A stretch of 64,000 nucleotides of DNA from Chloroflexota bacterium (GTDB lineage Bacteria; Chloroflexota; Anaerolineae; Anaerolineales; Villigracilaceae), in contig JACRLB010000001.1 of assembly GCA_016235445.1 (NCBI GenBank), forward strand, positions 1 through 64,000, given 5' to 3'. Below are positions 8,517 through 16,420 of the stretch, piece by piece. The notes under the pieces are model-generated. The model was not told the origin of the DNA. It worked only from the letters and a program-made list of their open reading frames with translations, and did no database searches. A program made the translations under genes and the position numbers. Numbering within the stretch: the first letter of the stretch is position 1; each line of letters opens with the position of its first letter.

Positions 8517-10562
8517 TTACTCGCAAATCTTCTTCTCGATAAATTCGTTCACCGCATCATCGAGCGTTTCCTGATTCATAAACTCCATCATGATCTCACA
8601 GGCCTGCAAACGCATGAACTTATCCGTGCCCACAAGTTTTGTGGTTGAACGCATTTTTTCCAAATCGCCTATCACCGCGTTTGCTTGCAGGAAAGGCATC
8701 CATTCCAAACTGTCTTCGGGATAATACCCCTTGTCCAATGCTTCCTGTATTAAACCTGGAATCAACCCCCATTCGCCGCGCTGACGGGCGAGGTCCGCTT
8801 TTTGGTAGAAGTAGCACCAGCCATGATCAGGCTCCTTGCCAAAGACCAACTCCGGCGGAGTCTGAGGCGAACCTTCCAGCGCGACACTTTCCAAATTGGA
8901 ATAGGACGCGATCAATTTCAAGCGGTCATCATCATACGGAGATACCTCAGGCAGACTGCCATCAATCAATCGCACACAGCCATTCGGGCTGGATTGGATC
9001 ATCACCAGCACATTTCCAAAATCACGCTCCAGATAATTTCCACGGCGCAGCGGGGTTTCCATGCCTCCGTTCGTGATGATGTTCAAGACCGCATCGTTTG
9101 TCAACACCGAAGCTGGCAATTTTATCTTGACAGGATTGTTCGCCTGCTTTTCTGGATAATAAATAAAATTCGCTGGCCCCCAAATAAAATAATCCTCGCT
9201 CAACGGACTGCCCGGATAAAAAGCAATCAACGTCACGCCTTCTTCGATCATCGGCGCGCGCCACATCACCTGCCACCAAAAATTGCGCGTGGCGGTGGTC
9301 TCATTCACATACTTTATCGTGTTCCCAAAATGCGTCATCACCGCGATTGCCGTAAAAATGGAAAGCAAAGAAATTTGCACAACCCGCGAAGAAATATATT
9401 CGATGACCAGCATCAAAAGCAAAGCGGCGCCCACAGATGCGACCAAGGTATAACGCGAATAATCAGGCAGGGTGACATGGCGATTCACAAAAATGACCGG
9501 GAGCAGACCGCCGAGGATGCTGGCAAGCCCCAGCCACAACGCCTCGCGCCTCATCGCCCCGCCGACAGTTGATTCCGTTTCCCCAAAGGGGGCTGTGCCC
9601 GATTCATTTTCTCCCCCCCAGCGGATTCCGAAGGACAGCAGAGCCGCCGCCAGCGCCGCCCACCCAAGCGCGGACATCATATCTTTCAAGCGCAGAGGGA
9701 AGGCCAGCAGGTATATCGGAAGCCCCCACGCGACGACCGTCACCGTGAAGAAATCCTGTATCAAATAATTCAGCCACCACAGCGCGGTTAAGGGGGATGA
9801 AAACAATTGCGATATTTGCAGACCAATATCCGTCGCCCTGCGCGTGGACTCGAAGAAGAATACCCGCCAGAACATGAAACCAAAAGCGATCAATAAGTAT
9901 GGCAGGCTGGCAAGCATACTTTTGGTAATTTTCTGGCGGAAAGAATCAATCTGTTCCCGCCACATCAAGACAAAAATACAGGCGAAGCGAAAGACCTCGA
10001 TGCCGATGAAATATTCCATCTGACTCAAGTATGCCCAGCCAGCCAGGGTCGAACCCGCCATGAACAACATGCGTGAGGTTCGTTTCAACGTGAGAACTGA
10101 TTTCACCGTTAACGCAACTGAAAGAAGCGCGAGGAACAAGCCGAGGATATGCGACTGGTAATCGATGGCGTTGGGCTGGGAGAGAAAACCCGGGTAAATG
10201 GTAAATAAAAGAGCCGCCGCCAATGTAGAGAATTTTTTCTCAGGCCAAAGCAAGCGCAAAGCCCAAAATAAACTCACCCCGCCTAAAAAGCGGAAAAGAA
10301 ATGCAGTTAAATGATAAGGCAGCGGATTGAACCCGAACAGCGAGAACAGCGGAATCATCGCCAGCGCGCGGCCGGGGCGGTCAATGGCGAAAATCTCGTG
10401 AAAGAAATTCACGTCCTTCACTTGCATATCGTACATCAAATACCAGTCGTCGTTGAGATAGCCAAGGTCTTTGACCAGCGGCAAATAGGCAATCGCTGAG
10501 ATGATGAAAATCAGCAGGATGCCAGACCAGAAAGGGTTGAGTTTTAGTTTGTTGGTTTTCAT
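8517..10562 (-). CDS. Large polytopic membrane protein, GT-C glycosyltransferase-like
   Basis: A 681-residue protein with roughly 12 membrane helices in its first 420 residues and a soluble C-terminal domain. The first loop (YLNDDWYLMYD, about 34-44) has the paired acidic residues seen in GT-C enzymes, and RPGRAL follows in the same loop. I infer a lipid-linked sugar transferase, but no named family is certain. The C-terminal 250 residues are soluble and not recognised. It ends 20 bases before the sulfatase-like start, so the two are probably co-transcribed. Confidence 0.7.
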   Translation of the reverse strand: MKTNKLKLNPFWSGILLIFIISAIAYLPLVKDLGYLNDDWYLMYDMQVKDVNFFHEIFAIDRPGRALAMIPLFSLFGFNPLPYHLTAFLFRFLGGVSLFWALRLLWPEKKFSTLAAALLFTIYPGFLSQPNAIDYQSHILGLFLALLSVALTVKSVLTLKRTSRMLFMAGSTLAGWAYLSQMEYFIGIEVFRFACIFVLMWREQIDSFRQKITKSMLASLPYLLIAFGFMFWRVFFFESTRRATDIGLQISQLFSSPLTALWWLNYLIQDFFTVTVVAWGLPIYLLAFPLRLKDMMSALGWAALAAALLSFGIRWGGENESGTAPFGETESTVGGAMRREALWLGLASILGGLLPVIFVNRHVTLPDYSRYTLVASVGAALLLMLVIEYISSRVVQISLLSIFTAIAVMTHFGNTIKYVNETTATRNFWWQVMWRAPMIEEGVTLIAFYPGSPLSEDYFIWGPANFIYYPEKQANNPVKIKLPASVLTNDAVLNIITNGGMETPLRRGNYLERDFGNVLVMIQSSPNGCVRLIDGSLPEVSPYDDDRLKLIASYSNLESVALEGSPQTPPELVFGKEPDHGWCYFYQKADLARQRGEWGLIPGLIQEALDKGYYPEDSLEWMPFLQANAVIGDLEKMRSTTKLVGTDKFMRLQACEIMMEFMNQETLDDAVNEFIEKKICE

Positions 10563-10616
10563 TTTTGTACCGCGACATTTATGCCGCGTATGCGTAAGAT
10601 ACCCTTCGAGGCGCTC

Positions 10617-10739
10617 AGAGACTGTTTCTTAAGTACACGGATTGGACGGATTACACTGACAAACACGGATTTATTAAAGGTTCTTTCTGTGAGAATCCGT
10701 GTAATCCGTGTCCAAAAAAGAACTTCAGAAACACTCTCT
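10617..10739. mobile_element. Family 1 inverted-repeat element, copy a
   Basis: Terminal repeats AGAGACTGTTTCTTAAGT and (inverted) AGAGAGTGTTTCTGAAGT. If the element proper is taken from GAG to CTC, the base triplet TCA flanks both ends as a target duplication. The core contains CACGGATT/AATCCGTG words that pair with each other. It has no reading frame of its own and lies upstream of the 681-residue membrane protein. Other copies are at 47255-47395 and 49210-49369. Confidence 0.7.
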
Positions 10740-10757
10740 CAGGGTGAGAATCTTGCG

Positions 10758-11420
10758 CTACATCCTTTTCTTCATCAAAAAATCTGTAATCTCGAAATCC
10801 AATTCTTCGTCGATGTCCCAGGCTTCGGCGGGGTCTATTTCGAACATGAGCGGTTTGTCGCCGATGCGGTGATGTTTGCGCGCCAAATTTTCGCGGGTGA
10901 AAATGTACATGCAGGAATTCTCCTCGAACACGGGCGGCAGGTCTTGAGTCTGGATCAACTCCAGCGGGTTGTGGTTGATGGCGCGGCCATCTTGAAAATA
11001 CAACCGCGTTTGCAGGCGGGTGACGGAAAATAAAGAATCGTAATTGGGGTAATTGGAGATTAGTGATTGGATGGCACGGGAGATGGTTTCGGATTTGAGC
11101 AAGGGGTTTGTGCTGTGAGTCTGTAAATAAAATTCGGCATTCACTTGCGCGGTGTCGTGCAGGAGAATTTCGTTCATGGGAACATCGTCGGCGCGGAGAT
11201 GCTCGGGGCGTTGAATCAGCTTCACGGTAGGGAAGAGGCGGAGCACTCCATCCATCACAGGCTCGGAGTCGGTATCTACCATCACTGTTTCGATTTCTGG
11301 TACGGCAAGCAGAGTCTCGATGATGTGTTGAAAAAGGGGTTTGCCCGCAAGCGGGCGATAATTTTTGCCAGGCACACGCTGGCTGTGGTGGCGCATGGGG
11401 ACAAGGGCGGCAAGTTTCAT
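10758..11420 (-). CDS. Acylneuraminate cytidylyltransferase family (NeuA-like)
   Basis: A 220-residue CMP-sugar synthetase-like protein. The N-terminal PMRHHSQRVPGKN (8-20) is the CTP-binding signature of the NeuA/KdsB/LegF superfamily; LAGKPL follows, then VDTDSE near 48-53. Such enzymes activate nonulosonic or ulosonic acids with CTP. The ATG at 11420 is used since the conserved strand starts there; GGGGG lies just upstream. No NeuB-type synthase is in the window, so the sugar is unknown. It also carries an in-frame short tandem repeat (11041-11070) encoding LISNYPNYD. Confidence 0.85.
   Translation of the reverse strand: MKLAALVPMRHHSQRVPGKNYRPLAGKPLFQHIIETLLAVPEIETVMVDTDSEPVMDGVLRLFPTVKLIQRPEHLRADDVPMNEILLHDTAQVNAEFYLQTHSTNPLLKSETISRAIQSLISNYPNYDSLFSVTRLQTRLYFQDGRAINHNPLELIQTQDLPPVFEENSCMYIFTRENLARKHHRIGDKPLMFEIDPAEAWDIDEELDFEITDFLMKKRM
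11041..11070. repeat. In-frame short tandem repeat inside the NeuA-like gene
   Basis: The minus-strand units are CCAATCA, CTAATCTC and CAATTACC, the same repeat vocabulary as at 14371-14400 and 32034-32106. It encodes a loop segment near residue 130 and does not disturb the frame. Confidence 0.55.
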
Positions 11421-11459
11421 GCCCCCTATTTTACTCGTAAGTCGGATTGCCAATTCAAC

Positions 11460-12317
11460 TTACAGGGCGCGCAACATCTGCCACTGTGAAAGAGTTTCGC
11501 GCATCATGCCAACCTGCTCGAAGATAACGCCCATCTCTTCTGGAAAGATTGCGGGGACGTGCCAGATTTTATTTGGGAATCGCGCAAAGAGCGCGCGCAT
11601 CAGAACTGCGCTGAGGCCTGCTCCTCGGGAACGGGCTTTTACCAACACTGACGAGATGGACACGTCCGCCGCTTCGGGATTGCTGATGAGACAATAGGCA
11701 TCGTTGAGGCGGAAGGCGCGCGAAGGCGGCGTGTGCTGTATGATGGTTGTGCCTGAAAGTTGCCAGGGTAAATCTTTGAGGCCGTGATATGTGACGAGAC
11801 GCGCCAGATCACGAATGTCTATTTCTTGCAATTCATCCTGTGCGCTTTTCCCGCCGCCGGGGAGGGCGGCTGGAGCGGATTGGGTGGTATCGAGTTTATA
11901 CCCAACCAGCCTGCGGATTTTTGTAAAGCCCACTTTTTCGTACAATTTCACGCCCGCTGTGTTTTGCTCGATGACTTCCAACAGCATTTCTTTTTCGCCG
12001 CGCGTTTTGGCTTCTTCGATGAGTTGCCTCATTGCCCATGTGCCCGTGCCGCCATTCCGGGCTTTGGGCAGGATGCCCATCGCCGCGAGTCGACTCGTCC
12101 AGCCACGGCGGGCGATGAGGGCAATCCCAACTGGTTCATCCTCTTTCATGATGATGCGGCTGGAATTCAGGTCAATGCCGTCGCGACGGAGCATGGTGAA
12201 GAAGCCGTCAACTGTGATTTGGATGGGGATGAGATAGCCCTCGAAGCTGAGAGTGAGCAGATCCGCGAGTTGGGGGATGGGAAATTCCGAGGCGGGTTGG
12301 AGGGAGAGGAGGGGCAT
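11460..12317 (-). CDS. Tandem GNAT-fold N-acetyltransferase
   Basis: A 285-residue protein with two GNAT-like halves. The first (about 1-145) has the acyl-CoA loop region ARNGGTGTWAM and the C-terminal signature LYEKVGFTKIR. The second has RSRGAGLSAVLM (about 222-233) and FEQVGM near the end. Double GNAT proteins act on amines of small molecules or proteins; this substrate is unknown. The ATG at 12317 is preferred since the upstream 25 in-frame residues run through a hairpin repeat. It lies just after the NeuA-like gene on the opposite side, separated by 40 bases, so co-transcription is likely. Confidence 0.8.
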   Translation of the reverse strand: MPLLSLQPASEFPIPQLADLLTLSFEGYLIPIQITVDGFFTMLRRDGIDLNSSRIIMKEDEPVGIALIARRGWTSRLAAMGILPKARNGGTGTWAMRQLIEEAKTRGEKEMLLEVIEQNTAGVKLYEKVGFTKIRRLVGYKLDTTQSAPAALPGGGKSAQDELQEIDIRDLARLVTYHGLKDLPWQLSGTTIIQHTPPSRAFRLNDAYCLISNPEAADVSISSVLVKARSRGAGLSAVLMRALFARFPNKIWHVPAIFPEEMGVIFEQVGMMRETLSQWQMLRAL

Positions 12318-12343
12318 GGTTTGCGTATTATACCGAATCAAAA

Positions 12344-12376
12344 AGGTGACAGTCATCTTTAAGATGACTGTCACCT
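12344..12376. repeat. Perfect hairpin repeat, left of the nucleotidyltransferase gene
   Basis: AGGTGACAGTCATCTT and its complement are separated by one base, giving 16-bp perfect arms. It is preceded by ATTATACCGAAT and an A-run and followed by GGGTT, an arrangement repeated almost exactly at 12745-12775. Confidence 0.75.
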
Positions 12377-12392
12377 GGGTTGTGCCACCCAC

Positions 12393-12719
12393 TCAGCCGT
12401 TAGCGGTTGCATAAAGCACCTTCCCTTTTTGGGTAATCTCACGGATGAAGAAATCCCCTAATTCAGTTCGGGTCTTAATTTGTTCAGGTGTACGAACCAG
12501 CAAATCTATGGGAAAACGTGGGTCCGTTGCAAGCAAAATCTCCATCGCTTTTTTTGCGCCGCGGCCTTTAAAAGGCATAATGACCAGCATATCCACATCC
12601 GAGTCTTTGGTGGGCTTGCCATAGGCATACGATCCAAAGAGAATGATCTTTTGGGGATTGAACTGTTTGGCGATTTTCCTTGCCAAAGCGGAAATTGTCC
12701 TGCTGGATACTCTGTCCAT
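12393..12719 (-). CDS. MNT-type nucleotidyltransferase domain protein
   Basis: A 108-residue minimal nucleotidyltransferase. GS at 29-30 with DVD at 41-43 is the catalytic GSx10DxD pattern of the polymerase-beta superfamily. Members such as MntA modify a partner HEPN toxin by adding nucleotides, but no HEPN gene is adjacent on either side. Both flanks carry the same hairpin repeat (12344-12376 and 12745-12775), which suggests it moved as a unit or that the hairpins insulate its transcript. The ATG at 12719 has no strong ribosome-binding site. It could be an orphan antitoxin. Confidence 0.82.
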   Translation of the reverse strand: MDRVSSRTISALARKIAKQFNPQKIILFGSYAYGKPTKDSDVDMLVIMPFKGRGAKKAMEILLATDPRFPIDLLVRTPEQIKTRTELGDFFIREITQKGKVLYATANG

Positions 12720-12744
12720 ATTTCCAATTATACCGAATAAAAAA

Positions 12745-12775
12745 GGTGACAGTCAGCTTTGAGCTGGCTGTCACC
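12745..12775. repeat. Hairpin repeat, right of the nucleotidyltransferase gene
   Basis: GGTGACAGTCAGCT pairs with AGCTGGCTGTCACC (one mismatch) across a three-base loop. The surrounding TTATACCGAAT, A-run and CTGGGTT match the context of the hairpin at 12344-12376, with compensating base changes in the stem. Confidence 0.72.
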
Positions 12776-12785
12776 CTGGGTTCCT

Positions 12786-13556
12786 TTATTCTATTTTTCC
12801 AAACCATTGCAAACAATACTCTGCAATTTCCTCCCAGCCTCGGGAGCCAATCAGGAAATGGTCGCGGCCTGTAAATTCCTTGAAATCGGTAACGGAGGGG
12901 GCTTTGTATTTTTTATGGTTTGACCTGTTCAACGAGGCGGGGATGATATGGTCCTTCTCGCCTGCCGTAATCAAAAGCGGACGGCGCGGCTTGCTGAAAT
13001 CCACCTGGCCTGCGGAGCCAAGCGAGGAAGTGGGCACGCCGCGAGATTCGGGAACCATGTAACGGTCATACGCGGTGCGCTGTTCTTCCAGTGGAAGAGT
13101 ATTGGCAAAGGCATACTGGAAATGCTCAAAAGTCATTTGCACAGGCTGGTTCAACAGGAATGGATTGATGGCAGGGAAATTCGATTTCACAAAAGACCAT
13201 TCGGTGGTGAAGACGCCCGCAGGCGGGGCGGGGTCGATGGCGATGCCGCCCACGGCTACATCCCGCTGAAGCAGTATCTGCACAGCCAGGCCGCCCATCG
13301 AGTGGCCGATGATGGCGGGTTTTTCGTCCAGGCCTTTGATGAAGGCTTCCATGTAGTCAACGATGTGATTGAGCTTTAATTTTGCAAGCGACGGGTCGGG
13401 GTGCGCCTTGCGGAGCACGTCCACGGGCTTGTCACGCCCAGGCCAGGCGGGGGCGAAAACGCGATAGCCTTTGGCTTCATAATAGGGAATCCACTTCTCC
13501 CAGCACAGGGGGGTCATAAACATGCCGTGAATGAGAACGATGGTTTTGGTTTGCAT
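12786..13556 (-). CDS. Alpha/beta hydrolase
   Basis: A 256-residue alpha/beta-hydrolase. HG at 10-11 (LIHGMFM) forms the oxyanion region, GHSMGG (84-89) is the nucleophile elbow with Ser86, and the GRDHFLIG segment near 238 supplies the catalytic His. It has no signal peptide, so it is probably cytoplasmic. The ATG at 13556 follows AAGGAG by about six bases, clearly better than the in-frame ATG at 13589. Members of this group are esterases or haloperoxidase-like; the substrate cannot be predicted. It is transcribed away from the element cluster at 13.6-13.95 kb. Confidence 0.85.
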   Translation of the reverse strand: MQTKTIVLIHGMFMTPLCWEKWIPYYEAKGYRVFAPAWPGRDKPVDVLRKAHPDPSLAKLKLNHIVDYMEAFIKGLDEKPAIIGHSMGGLAVQILLQRDVAVGGIAIDPAPPAGVFTTEWSFVKSNFPAINPFLLNQPVQMTFEHFQYAFANTLPLEEQRTAYDRYMVPESRGVPTSSLGSAGQVDFSKPRRPLLITAGEKDHIIPASLNRSNHKKYKAPSVTDFKEFTGRDHFLIGSRGWEEIAEYCLQWFGKIE

Positions 13557-13610
13557 TTTTTCTCCTTGTATTTCTAAAGTTTTTATCATGTTTCAAAACG
13601 TCAAAAAAGA

Positions 13611-13951
13611 TTGGCTCATGTGTAAAAGACGTTATCGGAAATAAACACAGGCACCGTCCCGAAGGTTTTTCTTGAGGAATTTGAACGCCTGACAACAACC
13701 TTCGGGACGTTTTTTCTAATTACCAATAAAGTCTAAAGAGTGTGCAGGCTGAACGCTCGGACTTTCAAAGAGAAAAAAACTTAACGCGAATTTTTCGAAT
13801 GAGACGAATGACGCGAAAAAAATTCGCGTTACACTGCGCTGGCGCGCAGCGCAAGTGTTCGCCCAATTTGCATAACACCGCACTGGCGCGCGGCGCAAAT
13901 GTTCGCGTTAAAAGGTTTTGATCTATTGCACAGAGTCTACACATGAGCCAA
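13611..13951. mobile_element. Family 4 inverted-repeat element with a nested insertion
   Basis: Perfect 14-bp terminal repeats TTGGCTCATGTGTA (13611-13624) and its complement (13938-13951), flanked by a 4-bp duplication AAGA (13607-13610 and 13952-13955). The core has long GCGAATT/AATTCGC palindromes and two GCGCTGGCGCGC-like stems. No coding sequence is present. A family 2 element is inserted inside its left end. An uninterrupted partial copy is at 45018-45083. Confidence 0.75.
13627..13734. mobile_element. Family 2 inverted-repeat element, copy a (nested)
   Basis: 108 bp, ends AGACGTTATCGG and CCAATAAAGTCT, flanked by AAA on both sides (13624-13626 and 13735-13737). The inner stem CGTCCCGAAGGTT/AACCTTCGGGACG is followed by six Ts on the plus strand, so it could also act as a terminator. 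The unoccupied target exists at 45030, where the same flanks are continuous with one AAA. Confidence 0.8.
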
Positions 13952-13955
13952 AAGA

Positions 13956-14147
13956 TTTGGTAGTGGATAAAAAGTAAGCGGCCGTGTAAGGTCTACCTGC
14001 CAATAGCAAAGTCTACTTGCAAAAGTCACAGGTTGTTTGAGTAGCTTTTCGTATGTGATCATGCCCAAAGTTTACTCGCTCAACCCCAATTACGCCACAT
14101 ATCTAATGCAAAAAACCAGCGAATAATCTCATCGATCTTTTGCATTT
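13956..14147. other. Intergenic segment without recognised features
   Basis: This segment separates the family 4 element from the 3' end of the oxidoreductase gene. I see no reading frame, stem-loop or repeat in it that I can support. Confidence 0.3.
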
Positions 14148-15632
14148 CTACTTCAACATCTTCACCACGTTTCGTCCGCTCACCCCGCTGACGCCGCCAC
14201 CGCCGTGGACTCCGCTTCCGCAGAGATAAAGGTTGTCAATCGGAGTCTTGTGGTTCGACCAGCCAGGGATCGGTCGCATGAACAGGAATTGATCGAGCAT
14301 GAGTTGACCGTGGTTGAGGTCGCCTTCGGTGAGGCCGTAGGTGGTTTCCAAATCTTGAGGCGTGATGACATGGTAATTGGTAATTAGTAATTGAAGATTG
14401 GGGAAGAATTCCGAAAGAGTATCAATTGCCAATTTATAAATATTTCCGCTTTCCACTTTCCACTCACTATTTCTCAAAGCATACGGAGCGAATTGGAAAT
14501 GGATACTCACCACGTTGCCCGATGTCGTCACTTCCAAATAGGGTTTCTCGGAAATCTCTCCATATTTTGCCGCGTCATAGGCGCGTTCGAGATATTTGAT
14601 GGAAGGGGCGAGGACGACTGTCCCTTCGGGGATGCCGTGATCTCCATTCGTCTGCAAGTGGATTTTTGCCACCGAGCCGCGCATTTTGATGGACTGGGTA
14701 TGCCAGACGAATTCGGGGGGTAAATCCTGTGCGCCGACGAGTTTGAGCAGGGTGTGCTTCGGGTCTGCGGAAGAAAGGATTTGGTTCGCAAAAATCTCTT
14801 CGCCGTTTGCGAGGATAACGCCCTTCGCAATTTGACTTTCAATCTTAATGCTAGCAACTTCTGTTTCGGTTCGTATCTCACCGCCACTGGCTTTGATAGC
14901 GTTGGCAAGTGCTTGCGTGATCTCGCCCGCTTTACCAACATTGACGTTCGCCAAGCCGCCGCGATTCATCCAGTTGTGGATGAGGGTGTAGCCTGTGCCT
15001 GCACCCATCGGTCCCAGTGTGAAGCCGTGGATGCCGACGGATGCAATCGCCGCCTTGACCACATCGGATTCAAAATATTCATCGAGCAGTTCCTGCGCGG
15101 TCATCGGCAGGGCGCGGATGAAGTTGAGCATATCCTTGCGTCCCGCGAGACGCAGTTCGAGGCCGAGTTCAAGCAAGCCGTAGCCTTCGCGAAGGTTGAA
15201 GTTCAGCGGCAGGCGCGGCATGATGGTGGCGTAGGCGGTGTCGAGAATATATGCCGCCTTATCCATGAAGCGGATAAATTCAGGAAAGCGTGCCGCGTCT
15301 TTTTCGGAGATGCGTTTGATGGACTCGGCTTCGAGGGTGAGGTGGTTGCCGTTTGCCTGGAGGGAGATGAATGGTTTTCGGACGGTATCAACTGTCAGCC
15401 CGTGTGAGGCGAGTTTCAGGTCTTTGATAATGTCGGGGCGCAGAGTCCCGCCTGCATAAATCGAATCCGCTTGGAAGTTTTCTCCGAAAGATTCTGTAAC
15501 GACCGAACCGCCGACGATGGCGCGGCGTTCGAGCGCCAAAACTTTTTTGCCTTGCCTGGCAAGATAGGCGGCGGCAACGAGTCCGTTATGACCTGCGCCG
15601 ATGATGATGGTATTGTAATGAGTTTGTGTCAT
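14148..15632 (-). CDS. FAD-dependent oxidoreductase, phytoene desaturase/PYROXD2-like (copy 1)
   Basis: A 494-residue flavoprotein. GAGHNG (12-17) with LERR (about 36-39) is the FAD-binding Rossmann motif. A C-terminal LYLCGSGVHGGGGVSG-type segment is the second FAD contact typical of CrtI/PYROXD2-like proteins. It is paralogous to the gene at 16421-18007. The ATG at 15632 is used because AAGGAA lies six bases upstream; the longer frame lacks conservation. No carotenoid synthase gene is nearby, so pigment synthesis is unproven. It holds an in-frame tandem repeat (14371-14400). Confidence 0.83.
   Translation of the reverse strand: MTQTHYNTIIIGAGHNGLVAAAYLARQGKKVLALERRAIVGGSVVTESFGENFQADSIYAGGTLRPDIIKDLKLASHGLTVDTVRKPFISLQANGNHLTLEAESIKRISEKDAARFPEFIRFMDKAAYILDTAYATIMPRLPLNFNLREGYGLLELGLELRLAGRKDMLNFIRALPMTAQELLDEYFESDVVKAAIASVGIHGFTLGPMGAGTGYTLIHNWMNRGGLANVNVGKAGEITQALANAIKASGGEIRTETEVASIKIESQIAKGVILANGEEIFANQILSSADPKHTLLKLVGAQDLPPEFVWHTQSIKMRGSVAKIHLQTNGDHGIPEGTVVLAPSIKYLERAYDAAKYGEISEKPYLEVTTSGNVVSIHFQFAPYALRNSEWKVESGNIYKLAIDTLSEFFPNLQLLITNYHVITPQDLETTYGLTEGDLNHGQLMLDQFLFMRPIPGWSNHKTPIDNLYLCGSGVHGGGGVSGVSGRNVVKMLK
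14371..14400. repeat. In-frame short tandem repeat inside oxidoreductase copy 1
   Basis: The minus-strand units are CAATTACTAATTACC and AATTACC. They encode LLITNYH in a variable part of the protein that is absent from the paralogue at 16.4-18.0 kb. Confidence 0.65.
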
Positions 15633-15651
15633 AAACATTTCCTTATTCGGA

Positions 15652-15657
15652 TATAAT
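15652..15657 (+). promoter_or_regulatory. Candidate -10 box for vapBC
   Basis: A perfect TATAAT lies 42 bases upstream of the antitoxin ATG, in the short divergent gap between the oxidoreductase and vapB. No convincing -35 box is seen at 16-18 bases, so the call is tentative. Confidence 0.35.
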
Positions 15658-15698
15658 TCCTTTATTGAACTGACAGGCGCGACCGGCAGGAGGTCGAA

Positions 15699-15926
15699 AT
15701 GAACGCTTCCATTGTTGATAAAGTCATCGAACAATTACAGTTTTTACCGCAGGAATTACAGTGGCGGGTATTGGAATTTACGCGCACTTTGGCGGCGTCG
15801 AATCCACATGGCATAGCAGGTTCGCAACTGCTTCGATTTGCGGGGGCGATCCCCATGAGCGACATACAGGTCATGCGGGAAACCATCGAACAGGGCTGTG
15901 AGCAGGTGGATGCGAATGAGTGGTAA
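15699..15926 (+). CDS. VapB-like antitoxin (DUF2281-type)
   Basis: A 75-residue protein directly upstream of a PIN toxin. The first 30 residues (VIEQLQFLPQELQWRVLEF) resemble the helical N-terminus of DUF2281-type antitoxins. In such pairs the antitoxin blocks the ribonuclease and usually represses its own promoter. AGGAGG lies six bases before the ATG. Its last codons overlap the toxin start by 11 bases, so translation is coupled. The DNA-binding half is not obvious from sequence. Confidence 0.75.
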   Translation: MNASIVDKVIEQLQFLPQELQWRVLEFTRTLAASNPHGIAGSQLLRFAGAIPMSDIQVMRETIEQGCEQVDANEW

Positions 15927-16305
15927 ATACCTGCTTGATACAAATATTGTCATTGCTCTTTTCGCCAATGACGCTTCTGTAATGGAAAGCCTCGCAAAGG
16001 CTGAAGAGGTTTTCATTCCGAGCGTGGTCATTGGTGAATTGTTTTACGGCGCTCACAAGTCTGCTCGTACAAAGGATAATCTTGTTCGTGTTGATGAATT
16101 TGCCTCCAGCAATCTCGTTCTGGGGTGTGACACGGAAACAGCCCGTATTTATGGAGATGTCAAAAATGCTTTGCGCATCAAAGGGCATCCCATCCCTGAA
16201 AATGATATTTGGATTGCCGCGATTGCTATTCAACATAATCTGACGCTGGTCTCACGAGATGGACATTTCAACGAAATTGAAAACTTGAAAGTAGTTGTCT
16301 GGTAA
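15916..16305 (+). CDS. vapC: VapC-like PIN-domain ribonuclease toxin
   Basis: A 129-residue PIN domain. The acidic metal-binding residues are in place: Asp8 (LLDTN), Glu41 (IGELFYG), Asp97 (ENDIWIAA) and Asp115 (SRDGHF). VapC toxins cleave tRNA or rRNA when the antitoxin is degraded. The ATG at 15916 lies inside the last codons of vapB; an ATG at 15898 would add an unconserved MSRWMR leader. The pair sits between two oxidoreductase paralogues, a common place for an inserted toxin-antitoxin module. Confidence 0.88.
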   Translation: MSGKYLLDTNIVIALFANDASVMESLAKAEEVFIPSVVIGELFYGAHKSARTKDNLVRVDEFASSNLVLGCDTETARIYGDVKNALRIKGHPIPENDIWIAAIAIQHNLTLVSRDGHFNEIENLKVVVW

Positions 16306-16420
16306 GCCTCTGCAAAAGCGGGGGCTTATTATTTTCAGAGTAGATCAAACTTCATTTCTCAGAATTAACTTCCAGTTAAGAAAGAAGCGTGGTCTTCATC
16401 CAATAACCACTCACCACCTT

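Noticed and set aside
12393-12719. Complete MntA/HEPN toxin-antitoxin pair
   Set aside because: No HEPN-type protein is encoded on either side: one neighbour is an alpha/beta hydrolase and the other an acetyltransferase.
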